Position numbers and translations under genes: made by a program. A DNA stretch of 64,000 bases from the NCBI GenBank assembly GCA_963817945.1, contig CAWFQH010000001.1, positions 310,001-374,000 of the forward strand. The letters run 5' to 3'. This document shows, in pieces, positions 1-8,171 of this stretch (position 1 is the stretch's first letter; each line of letters starts with the position of its first letter). The notes below the pieces were generated by a model that was given only the letters and a program-made list of their open reading frames with translations, was not told the DNA's origin and searched no databases. The stretch comes from VRUE01 sp963817945 (GTDB lineage: Bacteria; Actinomycetota; Thermoleophilia; Solirubrobacterales; 70-9).

Positions 1-969
1 GTCGAAGCCGCGCTCGAGCTTGTCGCGGTGGTAGGCGACGTCGGCGGCCAGATAGGTCGGCTCGCCCTCGGCACGGACCAGCACCCGATCCTTGTCGTCG
101 CCGAACTCGGTGCTGCGCAGCCAGAGGGCACCGTCGCTGCGGTAGGTGTGCCCGCTCTGCTCCAGCGCCGCCAGGGCCTCCTCGACCTCGCCGCGGCCGT
201 AGAGACCCCGCTCGGAGAACCAGGTGTCGAAGTGAACCCCGAAGCGGTCGAGGCTTTCCCGGACGTCCTCCAGGACCAGCTCGACCGCCCGCAAACCGAT
301 CGCGTCGGCATCGGCTGGATCGAGGTTCTCAGAGCGGAGCCGCTCCGCCAGGCGCTCGACGTAGGGTCCGCGGTACCCGTCCTCAGGGGGCTCGCCGCCG
401 GTCATCGCGGCGACGATCGAGGCGGCGAAGCGCTGCATCTGACCACCGGCGTCGTTGACGTAGTACTCGCGCTCGACCCGGTGCCCGACTGACTCCAGCA
501 GCCGCACCAGGGCGTCGCCGTAGGCTGCGTGGCGGCCGCCGCCGACGTGCAGTGGACCGGTCGGGTTGGCGGAGACGAACTCGACCAGGACCCTCTCGGG
601 TGAGTCGGCAGGAGCCGGGCCGAGCCGCTCGCCGGCGGCCTCGAGCGCCGCCGCCGCCGCGTGGAACCAGGTGTCCGAGAGGAAGAGATTGACGAAGCCG
701 GGACCGGCGACCTCGACCCGATCGAGCCAGCCTTGGGCCCCCAGCTCCCGCTGCAGCTCCGCGCAGAGCCTGGCGGCGACGTCCCGCGGGCTTTCGCCGA
801 GGGGCGCCGCAAGCAGCATCGCGGCGTTGGAGCTGTAGTCGCCGTGCTCGGGCTGCGGAGGTCGCTCCAGCGCGGGAGCCGGTCCGGCCGGCTCGCCCTC
901 GCGGAGAGCCCGGGCGGCCCTGTCGACGGCCGAGCGGAGCTCTGCGATCGGATCGGTTGCAGCGATCAT
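1..969 (-). CDS. argS: Arginyl-tRNA synthetase, C-terminal part cut by window edge
   Basis: Charges tRNA-Arg with arginine in the cytoplasm (class I synthetase). The first 323 residues are visible. An N-terminal Add1-like region with HGDYSSNAA near residue 42 is followed by the conserved EFVSANPTGPLHVGG stretch; the HVGG at about 141-144 is the class I HIGH motif. The YYVNDAGGQ motif follows. The ATG at 969 fits the usual N-terminus. The KMSKS and anticodon-binding parts lie outside the window. The gene is divergent from the metallophosphoesterase, only 17 bases away, so their promoters must overlap or lie inside the coding starts. Confidence 0.95.
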   Translation of the reverse strand, partial: MIAATDPIAELRSAVDRAARALREGEPAGPAPALERPPQPEHGDYSSNAAMLLAAPLGESPRDVAARLCAELQRELGAQGWLDRVEVAGPGFVNLFLSDTWFHAAAAALEAAGERLGPAPADSPERVLVEFVSANPTGPLHVGGGRHAAYGDALVRLLESVGHRVEREYYVNDAGGQMQRFAASIVAAMTGGEPPEDGYRGPYVERLAERLRSENLDPADADAIGLRAVELVLEDVRESLDRFGVHFDTWFSERGLYGRGEVEEALAALEQSGHTYRSDGALWLRSTEFGDDKDRVLVRAEGEPTYLAADVAYHRDKLERGFD

Positions 970-986
970 CGGGATCGGGGCATCGT

Positions 987-1751
987 ATGACCAGGGATAC
1001 GCTGCGAGCCGTGCGCGTCGCCGCGATCACCGACATCCACGCCAACCTCCCCGCCCTTGAGGCAGTCCTCGACTCGATCGAAGCGGTCGGGGTGGAGGAG
1101 ATCTGGTGCCTCGGGGACGTCGTCGGCTACGGCGCCGACCCGGATGCCTGCGCCGATCTCGTCCGCGAGCGCTGCACCCTGTGCCTCGTCGGCAACCACG
1201 ACCTGGCCGTCCTGGGCGCGCTCGACATCTCCGCCTTCTCGGAGGCCGCGGCAGCCGCGGTGGCGTGGACCCGGGAACGGGTCACGGAGGGGACGCTCGA
1301 GCTGCTGCGGGAGCTGGAGCCCAGCGGCCTGCGCGATGGCATCGCCCTCTCACACGCTTCGCCACGCGACCCGGTCTGGGAGTACGTGCTGTCTTCCGAG
1401 CAGGCCGACGCCTGCCTCGACGCGCAGGGCGAGCGGATCGGCCTGATCGGCCATTCGCACGTATCGCTGTACTTCAGCCGGCCGGCGGTACCGCAGCGGG
1501 GGGAGGTCCAGGGAGCCCAGGCGAGCGACGACACCCTGCTGGACCTGGGAAGAGGCAGCTGGCTGATCAATCCCGGCAGCGTCGGCCAGCCCCGCGATGG
1601 CGATCCTCGCGCCGCCTGGCTGGAGCTGGACACCGCCGGGCCGACGGCTCGCTTTCATCGCGTTCCCTACGAGATCGGCCGGGCCGCCGCGGCGATCGTC
1701 GACGCCGGCCTGCCGCGGCGCCTCGCGGACCGTCTCCACGCCGGCCAGTGA
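987..1751 (+). CDS. Metallophosphoesterase, YfcE/calcineurin-like family
   Basis: Predicted cytosolic two-metal phosphodiesterase of about 254 residues. All family metal motifs are present: D-x-H at 16-18, GD at 43-44, GNHD at 69-72, a metal histidine in LSHASP near 123 and GHSH at 155-158. The ATG at 987 has a G-rich stretch 7 bases upstream. A GTG at 1011, giving VRVAAITDIH, is an equally plausible start and matches relatives that begin right at the first strand. The substrate cannot be told from sequence. It stands alone between argS and the lipoprotein-kinase pair. Confidence 0.85.
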   Translation: MTRDTLRAVRVAAITDIHANLPALEAVLDSIEAVGVEEIWCLGDVVGYGADPDACADLVRERCTLCLVGNHDLAVLGALDISAFSEAAAAAVAWTRERVTEGTLELLRELEPSGLRDGIALSHASPRDPVWEYVLSSEQADACLDAQGERIGLIGHSHVSLYFSRPAVPQRGEVQGAQASDDTLLDLGRGSWLINPGSVGQPRDGDPRAAWLELDTAGPTARFHRVPYEIGRAAAAIVDAGLPRRLADRLHAGQ

Positions 1752-1836
1752 GACGGCAAAGCGGCAAACCGAGTTGTCGGGAAGCGCGAAATGCAGGGAA
1801 ATTCCGCTCACCCGGGCGTTCTCTAGACTCGGCCGG

Positions 1837-2451
1837 ATGCCCCGTGCCCTCGCATCGCTGCTCGCTCTCGCCCTGGCCGGAGCGATGACCCTCGCCGCAG
1901 CCGGTTGCGGCGAGGAGGACGCCCAACTGCTGCCCGGCGGCACCGCCCAGGAGATCACGGCCAATCTCGACACCGTCCAGCAATTGAGCGACGAAGGGGA
2001 CTGCGTCGGGGCCGAAAGCGCCGCCCTGCAGGTGAGCGAACAGATCGAAGCGCTTGGCGGGGTCGATCCGAAGCTGAAGCAGGCTTTGCGCGACGGTGCG
2101 ACGCGCCTCAACGAAGTCGTCGCCGGCTGCGAAGAAGAGCTGGAAGCCGCGGCCCCCGACGAAGCCGAAACCGAATTCGAATCCGACGCCGACGAGAAGC
2201 AGGCCGAGCGGGATGACGAGGAGCGCGAAAAGGAAGAGGAGGAAGAAGAAAAGGAAAGGGAGAAGGAAGAAGGGGAGAGCGAAAAGGAAGTGGAAGGCGA
2301 AGAGGAACCCTCCCTCCCCCCGCAGGCGGAAGGCGAAGGCAAAGGCTTGGATGAGGATGACGGAGAAGGCACGGCCCCGGGCAACTCCGGAGAAGACGGC
2401 AGCCCCTCGGGCGGAGTGAGTCCAAGCGCCCCGGTCGAAGGGGGCCCGTGA
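1837..2451 (+). CDS. Lipoprotein with long Glu/Lys-rich tail, coupled to a Ser/Thr kinase
   Basis: Predicted membrane-anchored lipoprotein of 204 residues. The signal peptide ends in the lipobox AAAGC with Cys24. Residues 30-110 look helical and hold two further cysteines (GDCVG, AGCEE) that could pair. From about 110 the chain is almost only Glu, Lys, Arg and Asp, likely a long charged helix, then a Gly/Ser/Pro tail. No family is recognised. Its stop overlaps the kinase start (TGATG), so the two are cotranslated, and an extracytoplasmic sensor or partner role for the kinase is possible but inferred. The ATG at 1837 is chosen because it starts the signal peptide. Confidence 0.8.
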   Translation: MPRALASLLALALAGAMTLAAAGCGEEDAQLLPGGTAQEITANLDTVQQLSDEGDCVGAESAALQVSEQIEALGGVDPKLKQALRDGATRLNEVVAGCEEELEAAAPDEAETEFESDADEKQAERDDEEREKEEEEEEKEREKEEGESEKEVEGEEEPSLPPQAEGEGKGLDEDDGEGTAPGNSGEDGSPSGGVSPSAPVEGGP

Positions 2452-3674
2452 TGGAGGCGAGTGCGCTCTCCGGGCGATATGAGATCGGCGACCGGCTCGG
2501 CTCGGGCGGCATGTCAAACGTCTACCGTGCCACCGACCGCACCCTCGAGCGGAGCGTCGCGGTCAAGATCCTCGCTGAGCACCTCTCCGACGACGAGCGT
2601 TTCGTCGAACGCTTCCGGCGCGAGGCGTTGGCCGTCGCCAAATTGATCCACCCCAACATCGTTCAGGTCTACGACACCGGTATCGACGAGGCGCGCCACT
2701 ACATCGTCATGGAGTATGTCGACGGCCGCTCCGGGGCGCAGATACTCCAACGCCAGGGCCCGCTCGACCCCGAGACGGCCGCCGAGGTGGGAATCCAGGC
2801 CTGCGCCGGACTCGGCTACGCGCACCGCCGCGGAATCATCCATCGCGACGTCAAGCCCGGCAACCTGATGCTGGTCGGCGGCCCGGTCGGCGGCGGCGCG
2901 ATGACCGTGAAACTGACCGACTTCGGGATCGCGCGCGCGATCGAACAGACCCGGATCACGCAGGTCGGCTCGGTGGTCGGGACCGCTGCCTACCTCGCGC
3001 CGGAGCAGGTGCGCGGCGAGGAGGCGACCGCGGCGACCGACGTCTACGCGCTGGGTGTCGTCCTCTACCAGTTCCTCACCGGGCGACTCCCCTACGAGGG
3101 GTCGACGCTGGCGGAGCTGGCCGTGCGCCAGCAGAACGAGCGGCCGCTGCCTCCGAGCAGCTACAACGACGAAGTGCCGGACAGCCTCGGCGGAGCCGTG
3201 CTGCGCGCGCTCGAGGGCGACCCGGGCCGTCGCTACGCCAGCGCCGACGAGCTGGCTGGCGGCCTGCAGCAGGGCCTGCGGGGCGAGGACGTGACCCTGC
3301 CGCTGGAGGAGGGCGCCACCGCGACTCAGGTCCTCGGCGGCGATAGCGCGACGCGGCGACTGGACCAGACCGAGCGGACCGAACTCCGCCCCGCCTCGCC
3401 AAGCCGCCGCCCGGCCCCCCGGGCGCCGCAGTCCGTCGCCCCGCCGAAGGCCGCGCCGGCGCCGATGGCGCCGCGCAGGCGCAGCGGCTTCTCGAGGCTG
3501 GTCCGGTTCACCCTTGCAACGGTTGCCTTGGTATTGATCGCGGCGGCAGTCGCCGCCGCGGTGATCCTCGCCACCGACCAGGCCAGCGGCGTGCGTGCGT
3601 CCGAGGTCGCCGGCGACACCGTCGATCGCGTCGTCGAAGAGCTGAAGGAACTGGTCGCCAAGAACACGGAATGA
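2451..3674 (+). CDS. PknB-type serine/threonine protein kinase with one membrane span
   Basis: Hanks-type kinase of 407 residues. The catalytic domain (about 8-270) shows the glycine loop GSGGMSNVY, Lys39, HRDVKPGN at 131-138, DFG at 157-159 and the APEQ loop. A Pro/Ala/Arg-rich linker leads to a single hydrophobic segment near 345-370 and a short outer tail of about 40 residues. No PASTA repeats are present, unlike true PknB, so the sensor is either the small tail or the cotranslated lipoprotein. A GTG one codon upstream (2448) is an alternative start. Expected to signal by phosphorylating cytoplasmic targets. Confidence 0.92.
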   Translation: MEASALSGRYEIGDRLGSGGMSNVYRATDRTLERSVAVKILAEHLSDDERFVERFRREALAVAKLIHPNIVQVYDTGIDEARHYIVMEYVDGRSGAQILQRQGPLDPETAAEVGIQACAGLGYAHRRGIIHRDVKPGNLMLVGGPVGGGAMTVKLTDFGIARAIEQTRITQVGSVVGTAAYLAPEQVRGEEATAATDVYALGVVLYQFLTGRLPYEGSTLAELAVRQQNERPLPPSSYNDEVPDSLGGAVLRALEGDPGRRYASADELAGGLQQGLRGEDVTLPLEEGATATQVLGGDSATRRLDQTERTELRPASPSRRPAPRAPQSVAPPKAAPAPMAPRRRSGFSRLVRFTLATVALVLIAAAVAAAVILATDQASGVRASEVAGDTVDRVVEELKELVAKNTE

Positions 3675-3704
3675 CGGCAAGGGGGACTGCCCCGTCCGCA
3701 GGCG

Positions 3705-4601
3705 TCAGGACTTCGCCGGCTCGGAGGCCGGCTTCGCCCGAGCGGCCCCACTGGATTTCGCCCCAGCGCGTTCCTTGTCACAATGTCGGCGCACGAGGAA
3801 AAGCGCCCCCCAGAGGACGATTCCGAGGTAAAAAGGGATCAGCAGCAGCGGCTCCCCACCCTCGAGAAAGGGCCGGACGGCAAACGGGGCGACTATCAGG
3901 GTGAAGGCCACCAGGCCCAGCCAGGGACGCACCCAGCTGACCTGCCACCGCCAGAAGCGGGGCCAGGTTGCCCGCAAGCGACCCCAGGCCCGCGCCGCCC
4001 GCCTCAGCCTTGCGTCCCCGACCATCCCGCGCGCGATTACCCAACCAACGAGGAGCGCTGCGACCACCGCGGCGACGAGGGCGCCAGCCTCGGCGGATGC
4101 GCCGCCTTCGTCGGCGGGAGATGCACCCAGCAGGGGTAAGGACAAGCCCGCGAAGAGCGTGACGAAGACGTATTGCACGGCCTTTGCCACTTTCGGGCCG
4201 GCCGGCGTCACCTCCACCACGTAGTCGCGGAAGGCCGTAAGGCTGAGGCCGCGCGGGCGCTTCAGCGCCCGCCCGCTCGCCGAGGGAGTCCACTCGACGG
4301 CGGAGATCGTCTCGCCGTAAGCATCTGCGCCTTGACCCAGGGGCTCGATCAGTGCCCTGCGGCGGGCCAGCTCGAGGAGGTCGAGAACCTCTTCGTCCTC
4401 GAGCCCGAGCCGGAAGAGCTGGATCTCCCGGTTGACGAGAGCGGCTGAGGTGGCCGCTCCGTGGCGGGCGAGGTGAGGGATGAGAACCTGCTGAAAGACG
4501 CGTTCCGCGCCCTCGTCCCGCTCGAGTGCTTTGCCAAGCTCCGTGTGCATCATCTCCCCCGCCGATCGGCCGAATCTCTCGTTTAGCGCTACCTCTGTCA
4601 A
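3705..4601 (-). CDS. Hypothetical membrane protein with cytoplasmic helical N-terminus
   Basis: No recognised family. The N-terminal ~125 residues are soluble and charged. About four hydrophobic segments follow (near 138-160, 170-195, 228-248 and 255-278), with a Lys/Ala-rich tail. The frame opens at a TTG (4601) without a ribosome site. Internal ATGs at 4553/4550 follow a GGGGGAG stretch and may be the true start. It lies 19 bases downstream of tgt on the same strand, so it may share its transcript, and it converges with the kinase gene. Confidence 0.6.
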   Translation of the reverse strand: MTEVALNERFGRSAGEMMHTELGKALERDEGAERVFQQVLIPHLARHGAATSAALVNREIQLFRLGLEDEEVLDLLELARRRALIEPLGQGADAYGETISAVEWTPSASGRALKRPRGLSLTAFRDYVVEVTPAGPKVAKAVQYVFVTLFAGLSLPLLGASPADEGGASAEAGALVAAVVAALLVGWVIARGMVGDARLRRAARAWGRLRATWPRFWRWQVSWVRPWLGLVAFTLIVAPFAVRPFLEGGEPLLLIPFYLGIVLWGALFLVRRHCDKERAGAKSSGAARAKPASEPAKS

Positions 4602-4620
4602 GCAATCTACGTCGGACGAC

Positions 4621-5826
4621 CTACGGAGCGGCCTCCCAGGGGGAGGCGCCGCTCATGACCGCGGTCGAATAGGCGGAGAAGGACCCCGCCCGGATCGAGG
4701 CCCTGGCGTGAGCGAGAAGCTCGCCAAGGTAGGTCAGGTTGTGGAGGCAGAGGAGGCGGACGGCGGTCAACTCCTCGGCGCGGGAGAGGTAGCTGAGGTA
4801 GTCGCGGTCGTGGTGCCGGCAGGCGGGACAGGGACAGCCGTCGACGACCGGGCTGCGGTCACCCTCCCAGGACTTGCGCAGGTCGAGGCGGAAGCGGTTT
4901 TCAGGGTCCGGGACGAGGGCGGTGCCGTGGCGGGCGAGGCGGGTCGGGATCGCGCAGTCGAAGACGTCGAGGCCGAGGGCGATGCCGGCAAGCAGGTCGT
5001 CGATGTCGCCGATCCCAAGCAGGTGCTTCGGCGCCTCCTCCGGCAGCAGCGGCGCCGTCATCCCGAGGACGCCGCGCATCTCCTCCTTGTCGCGGCCAAG
5101 CGTGCCGCCGATCGCGATCCCGTCGACGCCAGCGTCGGAGATGACCTGCGCGGAGTCGCGACGCAGGTCTTCGTGGACGCCTCCCTGGACGATGCCGAAT
5201 ACCGCCTGGCGAGGCGGCCCATGGGCCTCATGCCACTCCAGGCAGCGCCCCAGCCAGCGGTGGGTGCGCTCCATCGAGCGCCCGGTGTAGTCGCGGTCGG
5301 CGTGGTAGGGGGTGCACTCGTCGAAGACGAGGGCGATGTCGGAGCCGAGCTTTGCCTGCACCTCCATCGAGACCTCGGGCGAGAGGAAGAGCGAGCGGCC
5401 ATCGCGATAGGAGCGGAAGCGCACCCCCTCCTCGTCGATCGAGACAACCGAGCCGCGCTCGCCGCCGGGCCGTCCCTTCCCCTTCACCTCGTCGGCGACC
5501 CCGCCGTGGGCCAGCGAGAAGACCTGGAAGCCGCCTGAGTCGGTGATCAGTGCCCGCCCCCAGTCCATGAAGCCGTGCAGGCCGCCGGCGGCGTCGATCC
5601 GATCAGGTCCGGGCGAGACGAACAGGTGGTAGGTATTGCCAAGGATCAGCTCGTAGCCGAGCGCCGCGACCTCCGCCGACTCCAGGCTCCGCACGGTGCC
5701 CTTGGTCGCCAGCGGAATGAAGGCGGGCGTCTCGACCGGGCCGTGGGCAGTATGCAAAACGCCCGCGCGGGCTCTCCCGTCGCGGGCGTCAATCTCGAAC
5801 CTAAGTCTCTCCGGCTCAACCCTCAT
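4621..5826 (-). CDS. tgt: tRNA-guanine transglycosylase (queuine tRNA-ribosyltransferase)
   Basis: Exchanges guanine-34 for a queuosine precursor in tRNAs with GUN anticodons. The protein of 401 residues has all signatures: TDSGGFQVF in the substrate pocket, the catalytic Asp region FDCAIPTRLARHG, and the zinc site CPCPAC with a following HH. The start at 5826 (MRVEPERLRFEI) fits the family. An upstream ATG-containing extension to 5850 would run into the 38-bp palindrome and is rejected. No other queuosine genes are in the window. Downstream of gpmI on the same strand. Confidence 0.95.
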   Translation of the reverse strand: MRVEPERLRFEIDARDGRARAGVLHTAHGPVETPAFIPLATKGTVRSLESAEVAALGYELILGNTYHLFVSPGPDRIDAAGGLHGFMDWGRALITDSGGFQVFSLAHGGVADEVKGKGRPGGERGSVVSIDEEGVRFRSYRDGRSLFLSPEVSMEVQAKLGSDIALVFDECTPYHADRDYTGRSMERTHRWLGRCLEWHEAHGPPRQAVFGIVQGGVHEDLRRDSAQVISDAGVDGIAIGGTLGRDKEEMRGVLGMTAPLLPEEAPKHLLGIGDIDDLLAGIALGLDVFDCAIPTRLARHGTALVPDPENRFRLDLRKSWEGDRSPVVDGCPCPACRHHDRDYLSYLSRAEELTAVRLLCLHNLTYLGELLAHARASIRAGSFSAYSTAVMSGASPWEAAP

Positions 5827-5835
5827 GGCGTCGTT

Positions 5836-5873
5836 CGATGAGTTGACCACACCATGGTGTGGTCAACTCATCG
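5836..5873. repeat. Perfect 38-bp palindrome between gpmI and tgt
   Basis: Two 19-base arms (5836-5854 and 5855-5873) are exact reverse complements with no spacer, centred on CCATGG. It covers the gpmI stop codon and ends 10 bases before the tgt start. As RNA it would need some loop bases opened. There is no T-run after it, so it may be a terminator, an RNA processing site or a protein-binding site. Confidence 0.9.
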
Positions 5874-7403
5874 CTTGTCGAGCGTCGCGATCAGCGAGCG
5901 GCCGGTCATCGCCCCGGGCTGCGGGATTCCCAGCAGCTCCAGCGTCGTCGGGGCGACGTCGGCGAGGATGCCGCCGTCGCGCAGCTCGATGCCGTCGGTG
6001 GTGACGATCAGCGGCACCGGGTTGAGCGAGTGGGCGGTGTTCGGCGAGCCGTCCGGCTCCAGCATGTGGTCGCAGTTGCCGTGGTCCGCGGTGACGATGC
6101 AGGCGCCGCCGGAGCGCTCGACTGCGGTGACTACCTCGGCGAGGCAACCGTCGACCGTCTCCACTGCCTCCACGGCGGCGGGGATCGAGCCGGTGTGACC
6201 GACCATGTCGGGGTTGGCGAAATTGATGATCCCGAAGCGGTAGTTGCCACCGCTCCAGCGCTCGACGAAGGCGGCTGCCGCGGCGCGGGCGCTCATCTGG
6301 GGCTTGTGGTCGTAGGTGGGAACATCGCGCGGCGAGTCGACGAGGCAGCGCTCCTCCCCCTCCCACTCCTCCTCGCGGCCGCCGTTGAAGAAGTAGGTGA
6401 CGTGGGCGTACTTCTCGGTCTCGGCGACGTGAAGCTGGCGACCGCCGGCCTCGGAGACGACTTCGGCCAGCGTCGCTCGCGGCCGCGCCTCGGGGAACGC
6501 GACCGGGTACGGCCAGCCCTTGCGGTATTCGGTCATCGTCGTCAAATCGAGGACGGGCCCACCGCTGCGCGGGAACTCGTCGAACTGCGGATCGGCGAGT
6601 GCCGGCGTCATCTGGCGAGCCCGGTCGGGGCGGAAGTTGACGAAGATGGCGACGTCGCCGGCGGCGGCGCCGTCGTAGTCGCCGATCACGGTCGGTTTGA
6701 CGAACTCGTCGGTGTCGCCGCGCTCGTAGGAGCCCTCGATCGCCTCGCCGGCACTCGCCGCGTGCAGGCCGCGGGCGTGCACGATCGCGTCGTAGGCGAG
6801 CTTGGTCCGCTCCCAGCGGGTGTCGCGGTCCATCGCGTAGTAGCGACCGCCGACGGTCGCGATGCGCCCCGCCTGCCGCAGCCAGCGCTCGAGCTCGGCC
6901 AGGTAGCCGCGGCCGCCGTGCGGGAGGGTGTCGCGGCCGTCGGTGAAGGCGTGGAAGACGACGTCGGGGACGCCCTCCTGCGAGGCCAGCTCGATCGTCG
7001 CCTCGATGTGCTCCCAGCCGGAGTGGACGCCGCCGTCGGAGACCAGCCCGAGCAGGTGCAGGCGACCGCGGGGACTGCGCCGAGCCCGCTCGCAAGCGGC
7101 CAGCAGGGCCTCGTTCTCGAAGAAGCTGCCGTTGGCGATCGCGTCGTCGATCCGAGCCAGGTCCTGCTTGACGATCGCCCCCGCGCCGAGGTTGAGGTGG
7201 CCGACCTCGGAGTTGCCCATCTGCCCGTCGGGCAGGCCGACGTCGCGGCCCTGGGCGGAGAGTTGACTATGGGGATATTTCTCCCAGAGGCGGTCGAAGA
7301 CCGGCGTCTCGGCGAGCGAGATCGCGTTGCCGGGACCCGGCGGGGCGAGTCCCCAGCCGTCGAGGATGACGAGCGCCAGCGAGGGAACCGGCGGAGTGGG
7401 CAC
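5868..7403 (-). CDS. gpmI: 2,3-bisphosphoglycerate-independent phosphoglycerate mutase
   Basis: Interconverts 3- and 2-phosphoglycerate using two Mn ions and a phosphoserine intermediate. The 511-residue length is normal. LVILDGWG at the N-terminus carries the first metal Asp, and GQMGNSEVGHLNLGAG contains the nucleophilic serine. VTADHGNCDHM near the C-terminus holds further metal ligands. The GTG start at 7403 abuts the tpiA stop, giving a tpiA-gpmI operon. This enzyme class is unrelated to the cofactor-dependent mutase. Confidence 0.96.
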   Translation of the reverse strand: MPTPPVPSLALVILDGWGLAPPGPGNAISLAETPVFDRLWEKYPHSQLSAQGRDVGLPDGQMGNSEVGHLNLGAGAIVKQDLARIDDAIANGSFFENEALLAACERARRSPRGRLHLLGLVSDGGVHSGWEHIEATIELASQEGVPDVVFHAFTDGRDTLPHGGRGYLAELERWLRQAGRIATVGGRYYAMDRDTRWERTKLAYDAIVHARGLHAASAGEAIEGSYERGDTDEFVKPTVIGDYDGAAAGDVAIFVNFRPDRARQMTPALADPQFDEFPRSGGPVLDLTTMTEYRKGWPYPVAFPEARPRATLAEVVSEAGGRQLHVAETEKYAHVTYFFNGGREEEWEGEERCLVDSPRDVPTYDHKPQMSARAAAAAFVERWSGGNYRFGIINFANPDMVGHTGSIPAAVEAVETVDGCLAEVVTAVERSGGACIVTADHGNCDHMLEPDGSPNTAHSLNPVPLIVTTDGIELRDGGILADVAPTTLELLGIPQPGAMTGRSLIATLDKR

Positions 7404-8171
7404 CTAGCCCGCCGCCTCCACTATTGCAGCGAATTCCTCCGGGTCGAGGCTGGCACCGCCGACCAGCGCCCCGTCGATATCAGGCTGCGCCAGTAGCTCC
7501 GCCGCGTTGCCCGGCTTGACCGAGCCGCCGTAGAGGATCCGCACCCGGTCGGCCTCGCCGCCGTGCATACGGAGCGTGTCGCGGATGAAGGCGCACGCCT
7601 CCTGGGCCTGCTCGGGAGTCGCGGTACGGCCGGTCCCTATCGCCCAGATCGGCTCGTAGGCGATCACCACGTCGGCTACCTGCGGGCCGGGGACCTCGGC
7701 GAGGTCGGCCTGGAGCTGGCGCTCCAGCACCGCCTCCGTCTGCCCGCCGTCGCGCGCCTCCTCGCTCTCGCCCACACAGAGGATCGGCTCTAGGCCGGCG
7801 GCGAGCGCAGCCGGCACCTTGCGGGCCAGCGCCTCGTCGGTCTCGTTGAAGTACTGCCGCCGCTCGGAGTGGCCGAGGACGACCGCCTCGACGTCGAGCT
7901 CCACCAACATCGGCGCCGAGACCTCGCCGGTGAAAGCGCCCGACTCCCCCTCGTGCATGTTCTGCGCGGCTACTTTGATCGCCGTGCCGTAACGGCGCTC
8001 GACGACGGCGCTCAACGCCGTGAACGGCGGGCAGAGGACGACATCGTGTTGCGTCGCCGCGATCCGCGGCAACAGCGCATCGACGAACTCGGCCGCCTCG
8101 GCGACGGTCTTGTGCATCTTCCAGTTGGCGGCTAGATATGCGGTCCTTGTGCTGGGCGTGCGCTCAGGCAT
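7404..8171 (-). CDS. tpiA: Triosephosphate isomerase
   Basis: Interconverts dihydroxyacetone phosphate and glyceraldehyde 3-phosphate. At 255 residues it is full length. AANWKMHK holds the catalytic Lys, LGHSERR the catalytic His, and AYEPIWAIGTG the catalytic Glu plus the flexible loop. GGSVKPGN binds phosphate. The ATG at 8171 overlaps the end of pgk by 8 bases, showing translational coupling. The open frame extends further upstream inside pgk but that part is unrelated to the family. Confidence 0.97.
   Translation of the reverse strand: MPERTPSTRTAYLAANWKMHKTVAEAAEFVDALLPRIAATQHDVVLCPPFTALSAVVERRYGTAIKVAAQNMHEGESGAFTGEVSAPMLVELDVEAVVLGHSERRQYFNETDEALARKVPAALAAGLEPILCVGESEEARDGGQTEAVLERQLQADLAEVPGPQVADVVIAYEPIWAIGTGRTATPEQAQEACAFIRDTLRMHGGEADRVRILYGGSVKPGNAAELLAQPDIDGALVGGASLDPEEFAAIVEAAG

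Noticed and set aside
5827..5850. Longer tgt start including the palindrome
   Set aside because: The extra residues are not seen in the family and the DNA is part of a perfect palindrome; the ATG at 5826 gives the usual N-terminus.
5827..5900. PreQ1-type riboswitch before tgt
   Set aside because: The space between gpmI and tgt is filled by the palindrome and shows no A-rich aptamer tail or H-type pseudoknot pattern.
5859..7496. Open frame of about 545 codons on the plus strand opposite gpmI
   Set aside because: Lies fully over gpmI and part of tpiA, whose catalytic motifs are intact. No protein family features in the plus frame.
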